A DNA stretch of 64,000 nt from JAZKHE01 sp040385525. Its GTDB lineage: Bacteria > Bacteroidota > Bacteroidia > UBA4408. The first letter of the stretch is position 1, and the number at the start of each line of letters is the position of its first letter. This document shows positions 33,838 to 41,892 of the stretch, in pieces. The position numbers and the translations under genes were made by a program. The notes below the pieces were generated by a model. It did not search any database. It worked only from the letters and a program-made list of their open reading frames with translations, and was not told where the DNA came from. The stretch covers positions 496,001-560,000 of the forward strand of contig JAZKHE010000002.1 of the NCBI GenBank assembly GCA_040385525.1. Direction: 5' to 3'.

Positions 33838-34278
33838 ATGAGTTTAGAAGAAAAAATAAATGCTGATATAAAATCGGCAATGCTAGCTAAAGAGGCTCAA
33901 AAATTAGAAGCTTTACGCGCAATAAAGTCAGCTATTTTATTGCTTAAAACTTCTGCAGAAGGTTTAACACCCGAAACAGAATTAAAAGCAGTACAAAAAA
34001 TGGTAAAACAGCGTAAAGAAACTGCTGAATTGTATATTACGCAAGGTAGACAAGATTTAGCTGATGTTGAAGTAGCGCAAGCAAAAATAATAGAAGCTTA
34101 TTTGCCAGCACAAATGAGTGCAGACGATTTACGCGCAGCTATAAAAGAAATAATTGCTTCGGTTGGTGCAAGTTCTGCTGCAGATATGGGTAAAGTTATG
34201 GGTGTTGCATCAAAGCAATTGTCAGGCAAAGCCGATGGCAAAGCAATATCTACAATGGTTAAAGAATTATTGGGTTAA
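33838..34278 (+). CDS. GatB/YqeY-domain protein
   Basis: 146 residues covering the whole YqeY family: an N-terminal helical bundle (EKINADIKSAMLAKEAQKLEALRAIKSAI) and a C-terminal domain similar to the tail of GatB (KIIEAYLPAQMSADDLRAAI, GKVMGVASKQLSGKADGKAI). The GatB tail helps tRNA recognition in the Glu/Asp-tRNA amidotransferase; the free-standing protein has no settled role. It follows ftsZ by 2 bp and is the last gene before the terminator, so it is part of the dcw transcript. Confidence 0.9.
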   Translation: MSLEEKINADIKSAMLAKEAQKLEALRAIKSAILLLKTSAEGLTPETELKAVQKMVKQRKETAELYITQGRQDLADVEVAQAKIIEAYLPAQMSADDLRAAIKEIIASVGASSAADMGKVMGVASKQLSGKADGKAISTMVKELLG

Positions 34279-34303
34279 TTTATTTTACATAACCAGTAAA
34301 TTA

Positions 34304-34331
34304 GGGTTGCCGTTTGGTAACCCTTTTTTTT
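34304..34331 (+). terminator. Rho-independent terminator ending the dcw cluster
   Basis: GGGTTGCC (34304-34311) pairs with GGTAACCC (34316-34323), including a G-T pair, with a GTTT loop, followed by eight T. It lies 25 bp after the yqeY-like stop codon. Confidence 0.85.
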
Positions 34332-34393
34332 GTTTTCCACAATTTTAAAACTTAAAACACAATGTTGTAACTTTATACTAATTGAATTTTATC

Positions 34394-35431
34394 ATGGTAA
34401 AAAAATCGTTACTTTTTTTATTTCTATCTTTTTGTCAGTTTCAAATTGTAACTGCGCAAGATTCTCATTTTAAAGACCATTTAGGCTTTAAAGAAACTTT
34501 TTTTGGTAACGAAGAAGATCATCAAGTTTGTTACCCAAAAGATCACCGTAATTTTTTCTATTCTATTTTTGGTTTCGCTTTATTAGCAACAACTTTGGGT
34601 ATTGCTATTTTTGTTATTAAGTCAAAATCAAATAAACTTTTAAAAGAAAAAAATAGAATAATCGAAGAAAAAAATTATGATTTGGTTTCGAGTATTACGT
34701 ATGCTAAACGAATTCAAAACGCAATACTTCCGCCCAAGCAATTAGTAAACGATTTTAGAGATAATTTGTTTGTTTTTTACAAGCCAAGAGATATTGTTAG
34801 TGGAGATTTTTATTGGATGCACAAACAAGATAATTTTTTGTACATGGCAGTTGTAGATTGCACTGGTCATGGTGTTCCAGGTGCATTTTTATCTTTAATA
34901 GGGCAAAACTCAATTGATAGAGCGGTTAAAGAAGATAAGCTAACAAATCCTACGCTTATTTTAGATAAAATGAACCTGTATGTAAAGCATATTTTGCAAC
35001 AAGAACAGGATTCTGATTTGCGCGATGGTATGGAAGTAGCACTTTGCAAACTAAATTTACAAACTAATGTGTTAGAATTTGCAGGAGCAAATTTGGGATT
35101 AGTAATTGTACAAAATAAAAACTTAGTTGCTTTAAAAGGTAGTAAATGTACTGTTGGTTCTGTTCAACAACACGTTGTTAGTGCGCCAAAAACAGAAACT
35201 ATTCAGCTTAATGCTGGCGATAGTTTTTATTTTTATTCGGATGGTTTTGTTGATCAGGTTGGTGGAAATCTCAGTAAAAAATTTAAATCAGTTCAGTTAA
35301 AAGAAGCATTAATTAAAATAAGTGTTTTACCTGTTTCGCAACAATGCGTACAATTAAAAAACATATTCGAGGGTTGGAAAGGCGACTTGGAACAGGTTGA
35401 TGATGTTTGTGTATTAGGTTATAAAATTTAA
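34394..35431 (+). CDS. Membrane-bound SpoIIE-type (PP2C) serine phosphatase
   Basis: 345 residues from the ATG at 34394 (a TTG 12 bp upstream is less likely). A signal peptide or first helix (MVKKSLLFLFLSFCQFQIVTAQ) is followed by a 35-residue extracytoplasmic segment, a transmembrane helix (about 57-77), a coiled coil (KSKSNKLLKEKNRIIEEKNYDL) and the phosphatase domain (about 95-345) with SGDFYWM, VVDCTGHGVPGAFLSLIG and DSFYFYSDGFVDQVGG, which hold the metal-binding Asp residues. In Bacteroidota these often follow TPR or sensor domains; here the sensor is minimal. UmuD and UmuC genes follow after 3 bp, suggesting one operon. Confidence 0.88.
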   Translation: MVKKSLLFLFLSFCQFQIVTAQDSHFKDHLGFKETFFGNEEDHQVCYPKDHRNFFYSIFGFALLATTLGIAIFVIKSKSNKLLKEKNRIIEEKNYDLVSSITYAKRIQNAILPPKQLVNDFRDNLFVFYKPRDIVSGDFYWMHKQDNFLYMAVVDCTGHGVPGAFLSLIGQNSIDRAVKEDKLTNPTLILDKMNLYVKHILQQEQDSDLRDGMEVALCKLNLQTNVLEFAGANLGLVIVQNKNLVALKGSKCTVGSVQQHVVSAPKTETIQLNAGDSFYFYSDGFVDQVGGNLSKKFKSVQLKEALIKISVLPVSQQCVQLKNIFEGWKGDLEQVDDVCVLGYKI

Positions 35432-35434
35432 GAA

Positions 35435-35866
35435 GTGAGCAAAGTAGAAATTTTAAATATTGATTTAACAACAAAGCTAGAACTACCCTTTATTAATAGC
35501 GGTTTGGTTGCTGGTTTCCCTTCGCCTGCGCAAGATTACATTGAGCAAAGTATTGATTTAAATAAAGAGTTAATTAAAAACCCTACAACTACTTTTTTTG
35601 GTAGAGTTACTGGCGAATCAATGAAAGATGCTGGTATCAATCAAGGAGATGTAATTATAATTGATAAATCGTTAGAAATTAGTAACAATAAAATTGCCGT
35701 TTGTTATATTGATGGTGAGTTTACAATAAAAAAAGTAAAGCTTGATAAAAAGAAAAACGAAATCTGGTTAATGCCTGCAAATAAAGATTTTCAGCCGATT
35801 AAAATAACCGCGCAAAACGATTTTTTGGTGTGGGGAATTGTAACTTACATCATAAAAAAAATGTAG
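35435..35866 (+). CDS. umuD: Translesion polymerase V autoproteolytic subunit
   Basis: 143 residues with a GTG start 3 bp after the phosphatase stop. It has the LexA/UmuD peptidase fold: cleavage site Ala26-Gly27 within LVAGFPSPAQDY, nucleophile Ser62 (TGESMKDAGI) and general base Lys99 (FTIKK). RecA-stimulated self-cleavage gives UmuD', which pairs with UmuC to form the lesion-bypass polymerase. umuC starts 1 bp after its stop. Confidence 0.94.
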   Translation: MSKVEILNIDLTTKLELPFINSGLVAGFPSPAQDYIEQSIDLNKELIKNPTTTFFGRVTGESMKDAGINQGDVIIIDKSLEISNNKIAVCYIDGEFTIKKVKLDKKKNEIWLMPANKDFQPIKITAQNDFLVWGIVTYIIKKM

Positions 35867-35867
35867 T

Positions 35868-37121
35868 ATGATTGCCTTGGTAGATTGCAATAACTTTTAT
35901 GTTTCTTGCGAGCGTGTTTTTAATCCTTCGCTAAATGGTAAACCTGTTGTTGTATTGTCTAATAACGATGGATGTGTGATTTCGCGTTCTAACGAAGCTA
36001 AAGAATTAGGAATACCAATGGGTGCACCTACGCATCAAATTGCAGCTGAAATCGAAAAATATAAAATAGCAGTTTTTTCTTCCAACTATACTTTGTATGG
36101 CGATTTATCTAATCGTGTTATGACTTTGTTAGAAGAACTTTCTCCAAGAGTAGAAAATTATTCAATAGACGAAGCTTTTTTGCATTTGCATGAAGTTGAC
36201 GATTTGCAAAGCTTTGGCGAAAAAGTTAGAAGAGTAATTTTAAAAGGATTAGGAATGCCAGTAAGTATTGGCATTGCACCTACAAAAACTTTAGCAAAAA
36301 TTGCAAATAAAAAAGCTAAAAAAGAACTCAACTTAAACGGTGTATGTATTTTAGAAACGCCACAACAAATTGAATTGGCTTTAAAAGCAACTAAGGTTGC
36401 TGATGTGTGGGGAATAGGGTGGAACCTAAGCAAAAAGTTAATGCAAGTAAATATACTAACTGCTTATCACTATGCGCAAGCACCAAGTTCGTGGGTACGA
36501 AAAAACATGACTATTACTGGTTTGCGTACGCAAGATGAATTGAACGGAAAACCAGCTATTGATGAAGAAAACCAATTTACTGATAAAAAAGTAATTTGCA
36601 CTTCTCGTTCCTTTGGTATTTTGCAAACAGAGTTGCCTGGCTTAGAAGAAGCAGTTGCTTATTTTGCAAGTACTTGCGCCGAAAAATTACGCAAACAAAA
36701 TTCATGTGCTGCTGTATTGTATGTGTTTTTACGCACAAATTCATTTAACAAAAATGCTCCGCAATATTATCCTTCGCAAACTGTTGTGCTCCCTGTTGCG
36801 ACAAATGCAAGTAACGAATTAGTACATTATGCTGTTGAAGCTTTACGCGCAATGTACAAAAAAGGGTATCGTTACAAAAAAGCAGGAGTAATAGTTAGCG
36901 AAATTGTAAAGCAAGAAAATGTGCAAACTAATTTGTTTGACGAGAGTAACAGAGAAAAGCAAACTAAAGTGATGCAAGTGTTTGATTTACTAAATAAAAA
37001 ACACGGCACTGGTAAATTAAAACTAGCTATACAAGGCAACACTAGCGGTTGGGTGTTAAAGCGTGAACTGCTTTCTAAACAAGCCAGCACCGACTGGAAA
37101 CAGATTATTGAAATAAAATAA
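35868..37121 (+). CDS. umuC: Y-family translesion DNA polymerase V catalytic subunit
   Basis: 417 residues, typical UmuC length. Catalytic residues: Asp6 in IALVDCNNFYVSCERVF, the pair in YSIDEAFLHL (about 101-110), VVLSNNDGCVISRSNEAK in the fingers region and SIGIAPTKTLAKIANKKAKK in the palm/thumb. A helix-hairpin-helix (KVADVWGIGWNLSKKL) and the little-finger domain follow. It copies past DNA damage with low fidelity together with UmuD'. No clear SOS box is recognisable upstream, but the Bacteroidota LexA site is not well defined. Confidence 0.95.
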   Translation: MIALVDCNNFYVSCERVFNPSLNGKPVVVLSNNDGCVISRSNEAKELGIPMGAPTHQIAAEIEKYKIAVFSSNYTLYGDLSNRVMTLLEELSPRVENYSIDEAFLHLHEVDDLQSFGEKVRRVILKGLGMPVSIGIAPTKTLAKIANKKAKKELNLNGVCILETPQQIELALKATKVADVWGIGWNLSKKLMQVNILTAYHYAQAPSSWVRKNMTITGLRTQDELNGKPAIDEENQFTDKKVICTSRSFGILQTELPGLEEAVAYFASTCAEKLRKQNSCAAVLYVFLRTNSFNKNAPQYYPSQTVVLPVATNASNELVHYAVEALRAMYKKGYRYKKAGVIVSEIVKQENVQTNLFDESNREKQTKVMQVFDLLNKKHGTGKLKLAIQGNTSGWVLKRELLSKQASTDWKQIIEIK

Positions 37122-37460
37122 TTAATGAACTTTTGTCCAATAAATAGTTTTAAATAGAAGACCTTTGTAAGCAATTATTTTAATTCTATTGGGCTCTAAA
37201 AACAATTCACAAGGTCCAGCTTCTTTTTTTATAGGATTAGAAACATAACCAATCCATTTGCCATTCTCGAATTTAACGTTGCTTAAAACAACTGTTTTTT
37301 TTGAACCAGAAGTACCAATAAATCCATTTTTTATTTTGGTTACTGTAATTATGTGTCCGTCAGCCGATTTCCATTTGCCAGCAAAATTATCAGTATGCTT
37401 TTGTGCGTAGGTAGAGAAGCTAAAAAATAAAAGAAAGATAAGCGCTAGGTTAGACTTCAT
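37122..37460 (-). CDS. Small exported protein, DUF2147-like
   Basis: 112 residues with a signal peptide (MKSNLALIFLLFFSFSTYAQ). The mature part has the lipocalin-like pattern of DUF2147-type proteins: FAGKWKSADGHIITVTK at the start, then GKWIGYVSNP and a C-terminal GLLFKTIYWTKVH. These are beta-rich periplasmic proteins of unknown role. The gene converges on umuC with no spacer and follows the PH-domain gene after 9 bp on the minus strand. Confidence 0.65.
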   Translation of the reverse strand: MKSNLALIFLLFFSFSTYAQKHTDNFAGKWKSADGHIITVTKIKNGFIGTSGSKKTVVLSNVKFENGKWIGYVSNPIKKEAGPCELFLEPNRIKIIAYKGLLFKTIYWTKVH

Positions 37461-37469
37461 TAATAATAA

Positions 37470-38009
37470 TTATTTTTCTTGTTTAGCTAAAATTGATTTT
37501 ATTTCTACTAATTCATTTTTAATGGCAACTAAAATATCTTCGCTATTAGTATTGTTTTTTGAACTATTTTTTGAATTGATTACTATTTCACGTTGCGCAA
37601 GAATCATATTTTTAAATGCTTCTGCATTTTCTACTGCGGGTATACTCATTATATTGTTGTGGTGTGAACCTCCACCACCAGCTGTTTCTACTTTAATAAA
37701 AGTTAATCCCATGCTTCTTAAAATAGGACCTCCAATAAAAGATAAATCTTGAATATTTTCTAAGGGTATTGTTTTTTCTATATGCAAAATAATACCTTTC
37801 GAAAAATATAAGTTTTTTTCTGATAATTCACATTTAAGTGTTTTAAAAAATAATTTCGATAACCATTGTCCTAAGCCTAACAACCAAATGGGCACAAGAA
37901 CAATGCCAATTACGCTTGCAAACAAATAAAACAATACAATTAAAAAAATGTACTTTTTAAATTTCGGGCTAAATACCGCTTTGTGTATACTTGGACTATT
38001 TTGTTGCAT
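37470..38009 (-). CDS. Membrane protein with bacterial PH domain (bPH2/DUF304)
   Basis: 179 residues from the Met at 38007-38009; an upstream Met at 38033 would overlap the previous gene by 17 bp and is less likely. Two transmembrane helices (about 23-43 and 44-62) are followed by a PH-like domain: CELSEKNLYFSKGIILHIEKTIPLENIQDLSFIGGPILRSMGL, the typical bPH2 pattern. A Gly/His-rich turn (ETAGGGGSHHN) and a helical tail (about 145-179) close the protein. The function of the family is not established. It appears co-transcribed with the metallophosphoesterase gene upstream. Confidence 0.78.
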   Translation of the reverse strand: MQQNSPSIHKAVFSPKFKKYIFLIVLFYLFASVIGIVLVPIWLLGLGQWLSKLFFKTLKCELSEKNLYFSKGIILHIEKTIPLENIQDLSFIGGPILRSMGLTFIKVETAGGGGSHHNNIMSIPAVENAEAFKNMILAQREIVINSKNSSKNNTNSEDILVAIKNELVEIKSILAKQEK

Positions 38010-38016
38010 TGGTTTT

Positions 38017-40362
38017 TTATTCGTTTGGTACAATAATTTTTTTTGTAACTGTTGTTTCCGTTCCTTCTAATTTTAATAAGTAAATTCCAGGCTTAAGGTT
38101 TTCTGTTTTACAATTTAGTTCGTAGCTATATTCGCCTTCAATACTAGTTTTATTTACTATTTCTTTTATTTTAACACCATCAATTGAATACAATTCCAAT
38201 TTTATTTTTTGTTCAAAAGGTATATTATATTTAATTGTGGATTTTTCACTTAGTGGATTTTGAAATACAGAAAGTGCTAATGTTTTATTTTTTAATAATT
38301 CATTATTGCCTGTGTCAAATGTAGATACATCAGTAACGGTAATGTTATAAATATCTGTTAAACAATTTAATGGGTCAGTTACTGTTATTGTTGTGCTTGT
38401 TGTTGCGGTAATGGTTTTGCTACGAGTAGTTTCTCCTCCATTTGTCCAGCTATAACTTCCTATCCACGATGCGGTTAATGTGGCAACATCTCCACTATTT
38501 AAATTTAGTGTTGTAGTTTTATTTACATCTTTTTCAATCGTAAATTGATCTCTAATAATTCCGTCATAGCCAATAAATTTCGCGTCTAATTTATTTTCTT
38601 CAATAGCCAAGGCTAAAGATCCGCCTTGTGTTGTGTTTGAATAATACATTGCACTGTGCGGAAACGAAGCTTGCGAGCCTCCAATTTTTCCTGCTGAGCC
38701 AGCAACTACATACACTGTTCCGTTGTGTGAGTTTGCACTATTTTTAATATACGGACAAGAGTTTGTTGTACCATCGTATTTTCCGCTCGAACTGCTTAAA
38801 TGATGTGTGCTCGCATTAAACGAAGCTTCATTGCCATAATGATTTTTCATTAATTTACTTCTTTCATAAGAATGACTGTGTCCGCAAAGAATTAAATCAA
38901 CTTTATAACGTTCTAAAATACGAATGAAGTTTTCGCGCATACTTACTAATTCAGCTTCTGTATCTGAATTGTGAGAACCCATGGTGTATGGAGGGTGGTG
39001 CCAGTATGCTATAGTCCATTTTTTTGTATTTGCAGCTAAATCTTGTTTTAACCAAACTACTTGCGGACCAAGCGTATCATATAAGCGATATAGATTACTT
39101 TCTTCACCATAAGAGTCTAACGAAATAAAATGAATGTTTGAATAATCATAAGAATAATATTCTTCTTTAGTTGATGCGACTCCACCAGCTTCGGCATTTT
39201 TAGGTAATGAAAAAATATCGTAATACGGAACAGCGTGGTCATCTTGACGTGTTGCATTATTTGCGTAATCATGATTTCCGGGTGATGGCCATAAAACAGT
39301 TTTTTTCAACATGTTAGGATAATAATCAAAAAACGCCGTTTGGTATTCGTTATCGTAGCCAGAATTGTATGCGTTATCACCCAGTAAAAGCCAAACATCT
39401 GTGTGATTTACACCCATATAACTTTCATAACTATTTCTAACATTTGTTTGATTTATGGTGTTACTTCCACAATCGCCTGTAACCCAAATGTTAGTTTTTT
39501 TTGTTTCTCCACTTGCTGGCGATGTTAAAAATGTATTGTCTGCATTGCCCTGTAATGTTTGCGTTGAAGAACCAATTGAATAATAATAACGTGTATTTGA
39601 ATTTAATCCTGTTAATTTTATTTCATGATCAGTTACTAAACTCGCATCAGAAGTTGCACTTGTTAAACTGGTTGATGCAATACCATAATTTACTTTTGAA
39701 TTTGAAGGTACATCTGTTCTCCATTTTATTATTAGACTACTTGATGTTCCTGTTTGCAGATATGGACCTCTAGTTAAAGAAGCAGTTGTGCTCGATAAAT
39801 TACCAACTAAATATAAGTCGAAACTAACATCGGAACTTGTTATTGAACCTTGATGAATTTCTACAGCCACTACGTTTGTGCCAGTAACTAAAGCGCTAGA
39901 TGTTAAAGTTGAAGTTTGCCAAACTGTTCCGTTATCGCTTGCGTTTGTGGCTAATGTTGTATTTGTAATTGTACCTGTTGGTAAATTGTTTCTGTACACT
40001 TCTGCGCCATTAATATACACAACAACTCCATCGTCTCTTCTTACATTTAATGAGTAATTTGAAAAAATGGAAGCGTCTGCAATAGAAATTGTTTTTCTAA
40101 AATAGGTAGTAATGTATTTGTTGTTTGCATCGGCACCATAACTAATTATAGTTGCTTCGTCGGCATCGCCATAACCAAGTTCTGCTGCGCCCGATAACCA
40201 AGTTGCATCATTATAACTTGTTCCATACCAAGCTATCCCTTGATTTGTTCCATTGTCCAAGTATTTCCATGTTGAACCTGAAGTAATAATGTTGGTTTGT
40301 GCGTAAACCGAATTAATACTTAGAGAAACTAGAATAAATAAAATAGTGTTTTTTATTTTCAT
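38017..40362 (-). CDS. Secreted metallophosphoesterase with T9SS sorting domain
   Basis: 781 residues. A signal peptide (about 1-21) is followed by a galactose-binding-like sandwich (about 25-190, NVRRDDGVVVYINGAEVY), a purple-acid-phosphatase-type FnIII domain (about 195-282, TRGPYLQTGTSSSLIIKWRT) and a calcineurin-like phosphoesterase domain (about 290-560) with metal-ligand motifs GDCG, LLLGDNAYNSG, SPGNHDYANN and CGHSHSYERS. The last 75 residues (SVFQNPLSEKSTIKYN to the KKIIVPNE end) are a type A T9SS sorting domain, so the enzyme is exported to the surface. Candidate substrates are phosphomonoesters. Its promoter lacks the phased TTAA repeats seen at 2.5 and 5.5 kb. Confidence 0.88.
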   Translation of the reverse strand: MKIKNTILFILVSLSINSVYAQTNIITSGSTWKYLDNGTNQGIAWYGTSYNDATWLSGAAELGYGDADEATIISYGADANNKYITTYFRKTISIADASIFSNYSLNVRRDDGVVVYINGAEVYRNNLPTGTITNTTLATNASDNGTVWQTSTLTSSALVTGTNVVAVEIHQGSITSSDVSFDLYLVGNLSSTTASLTRGPYLQTGTSSSLIIKWRTDVPSNSKVNYGIASTSLTSATSDASLVTDHEIKLTGLNSNTRYYYSIGSSTQTLQGNADNTFLTSPASGETKKTNIWVTGDCGSNTINQTNVRNSYESYMGVNHTDVWLLLGDNAYNSGYDNEYQTAFFDYYPNMLKKTVLWPSPGNHDYANNATRQDDHAVPYYDIFSLPKNAEAGGVASTKEEYYSYDYSNIHFISLDSYGEESNLYRLYDTLGPQVVWLKQDLAANTKKWTIAYWHHPPYTMGSHNSDTEAELVSMRENFIRILERYKVDLILCGHSHSYERSKLMKNHYGNEASFNASTHHLSSSSGKYDGTTNSCPYIKNSANSHNGTVYVVAGSAGKIGGSQASFPHSAMYYSNTTQGGSLALAIEENKLDAKFIGYDGIIRDQFTIEKDVNKTTTLNLNSGDVATLTASWIGSYSWTNGGETTRSKTITATTSTTITVTDPLNCLTDIYNITVTDVSTFDTGNNELLKNKTLALSVFQNPLSEKSTIKYNIPFEQKIKLELYSIDGVKIKEIVNKTSIEGEYSYELNCKTENLKPGIYLLKLEGTETTVTKKIIVPNE

Positions 40363-40379
40363 GATTTAAATTGTATAGT

Positions 40380-40387
40380 CAAATATA
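40380..40387 (-). promoter_or_regulatory. Putative -7 box of the metallophosphoesterase gene
   Basis: TATATTTG on the minus strand fits TAnnTTTG and ends 17 bp before the ATG, within the 41-bp spacer after the FAD-oxidase gene. Confidence 0.4.
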
Positions 40388-40403
40388 TAAAATTTAATAA
40401 ATT

Positions 40404-41804
40404 TTAATTAAAAATTTTACCAGGATTTAAAATTTGATTAGGGTCAAAAGCCAATTTAATTTGTTTTTGTAATTCTAAATGGCTCGCCGATAAAGCAATA
40501 GGTAAATATTCTTTTTGCACTAAGCCAATTCCGTGCTCGCCAGAAATAGTTCCTTTTAGTTTTACACACAGCTCAAAAATTTCTTTAATTCCTTCTTTTA
40601 AAGTAGTATTCCAAAAATCATCACTTAAATCGCCTTTAATAATGTTTACATGCAAATTACCGTCGCCAGCGTGTCCATAACAAACGGATTTAAATCCGTA
40701 TTTATTTCCAATGTCTTTTACGCCTTTTAGTAAAACTGGTAATTCTGCTCTTGGAACAACCGTATCTTCTTCTTTGTAAACCGAGTTGCTTTTAACTGCT
40801 TCGGCTACTTTACGGCGCATTTTCCAAATATCGTTTTTTTGTTGCTCAGTATCGGCAAACAAAATTTCATCACAATCAAATTTCGCAACAACGTCCGCAA
40901 CAATTTCTGCATCTTTCATTAAAATATCTAAATCGTTACCATCTAATTCAATTAAAAGATGCGCTTGTATTTCGTTTTTAATTTCAAAGTTTAATCCATC
41001 AACATATTTTAAAGCCCAATCAATTGCATCGCGCTCCATAAATTCCATGCCGCTTGGCGTAATTCCAGCTCTAAAAACAGCCGATACAGCTTCGCAAGCT
41101 TTTTCTGCAGAAAAAAATGGAACCAACATCACCACATTTTTTGTTGGATAAGGAATCAAGCGAAAAACAATTTTTGTAACAACGCCAAGTGTTCCTTCGC
41201 TACCAATCATTAAATGAGTAAGATTATATCCGCTCGAATATTTTAATACGTTTGCACCCGTCCAAATAATTTCGCCATTGGCTAAAACTACTTGTAGGTT
41301 TAAAACATAATCTCGAGTTGTACCATATTTGACTGCTTTTGGTCCGCCACTGCTGTGTGCAATATTTCCGCCTAAAAAACAACTTCCTTTGCTTGCTGGA
41401 TCTGGTGGATAAAACAAACCTTTTTCTTTTACAGCATTTTGAAATTCTTCGTTAATTACACCTGGCTCAACAGTTGCTTGTAAATTGCGTTCATCTATTT
41501 CTAAAATTTTATTGAATTTTTCCATGCTCAATAAAACTCCACCATTTATAGGTAATGAGCCACCACTTAATCCAGTACCAGCGCCACGAGTGGTAACGCA
41601 TATTTTATGATGATTGCAATATTTTAAAATAGAAGAAACTTGTTCAACTGAATTGGGTTTCAAAACGATTTCAGGAAAAAAACACAAATCTTCGGTATGG
41701 TCGCTACCATATATTTCAAAAGAATTTTTATCGATAAAGCAGTTTTGTTTTGATATTAATTGCTCAAAATCAGCTATGTGAGTATGGTTTAGCTTTGTAT
41801 ACAT
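40404..41804 (-). CDS. FAD-linked oxidase, GlcD/D-lactate dehydrogenase type
   Basis: 466 residues, soluble. The PCMH-type FAD-binding domain (about 35-215) shows PEIVLKPNSVEQVSSILKYC, the pyrophosphate-binding TRGAGTGLSGGSLP and PPDPASKGSCFLGGNIAHSSGG. The C-terminal domain has VCYGHAGDGNLHVN and the conserved SGEHGIGLVQKEYL. Such enzymes oxidise 2-hydroxy acids, D-lactate or glycolate. No iron-sulfur partner (GlcF/LldE) is adjacent, so the electron acceptor and substrate are unknown; I therefore give no gene symbol. Confidence 0.88.
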   Translation of the reverse strand: MYTKLNHTHIADFEQLISKQNCFIDKNSFEIYGSDHTEDLCFFPEIVLKPNSVEQVSSILKYCNHHKICVTTRGAGTGLSGGSLPINGGVLLSMEKFNKILEIDERNLQATVEPGVINEEFQNAVKEKGLFYPPDPASKGSCFLGGNIAHSSGGPKAVKYGTTRDYVLNLQVVLANGEIIWTGANVLKYSSGYNLTHLMIGSEGTLGVVTKIVFRLIPYPTKNVVMLVPFFSAEKACEAVSAVFRAGITPSGMEFMERDAIDWALKYVDGLNFEIKNEIQAHLLIELDGNDLDILMKDAEIVADVVAKFDCDEILFADTEQQKNDIWKMRRKVAEAVKSNSVYKEEDTVVPRAELPVLLKGVKDIGNKYGFKSVCYGHAGDGNLHVNIIKGDLSDDFWNTTLKEGIKEIFELCVKLKGTISGEHGIGLVQKEYLPIALSASHLELQKQIKLAFDPNQILNPGKIFN

Positions 41805-41892
41805 GTTGTTCGTTTACGTACAAATTTGTGTTAAAAATTGATGCTCTTAACTAAAAGTGCTATTTTAGTTCAAATTTATAAAATAGCTTATA

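Noticed and set aside
34359..34368. An SOS box for the phosphatase-umuDC operon
   Set aside because: The short ACAA-TG-TTGT inverted repeat does not match a LexA site I can name, and such repeats are frequent in AT-rich DNA.
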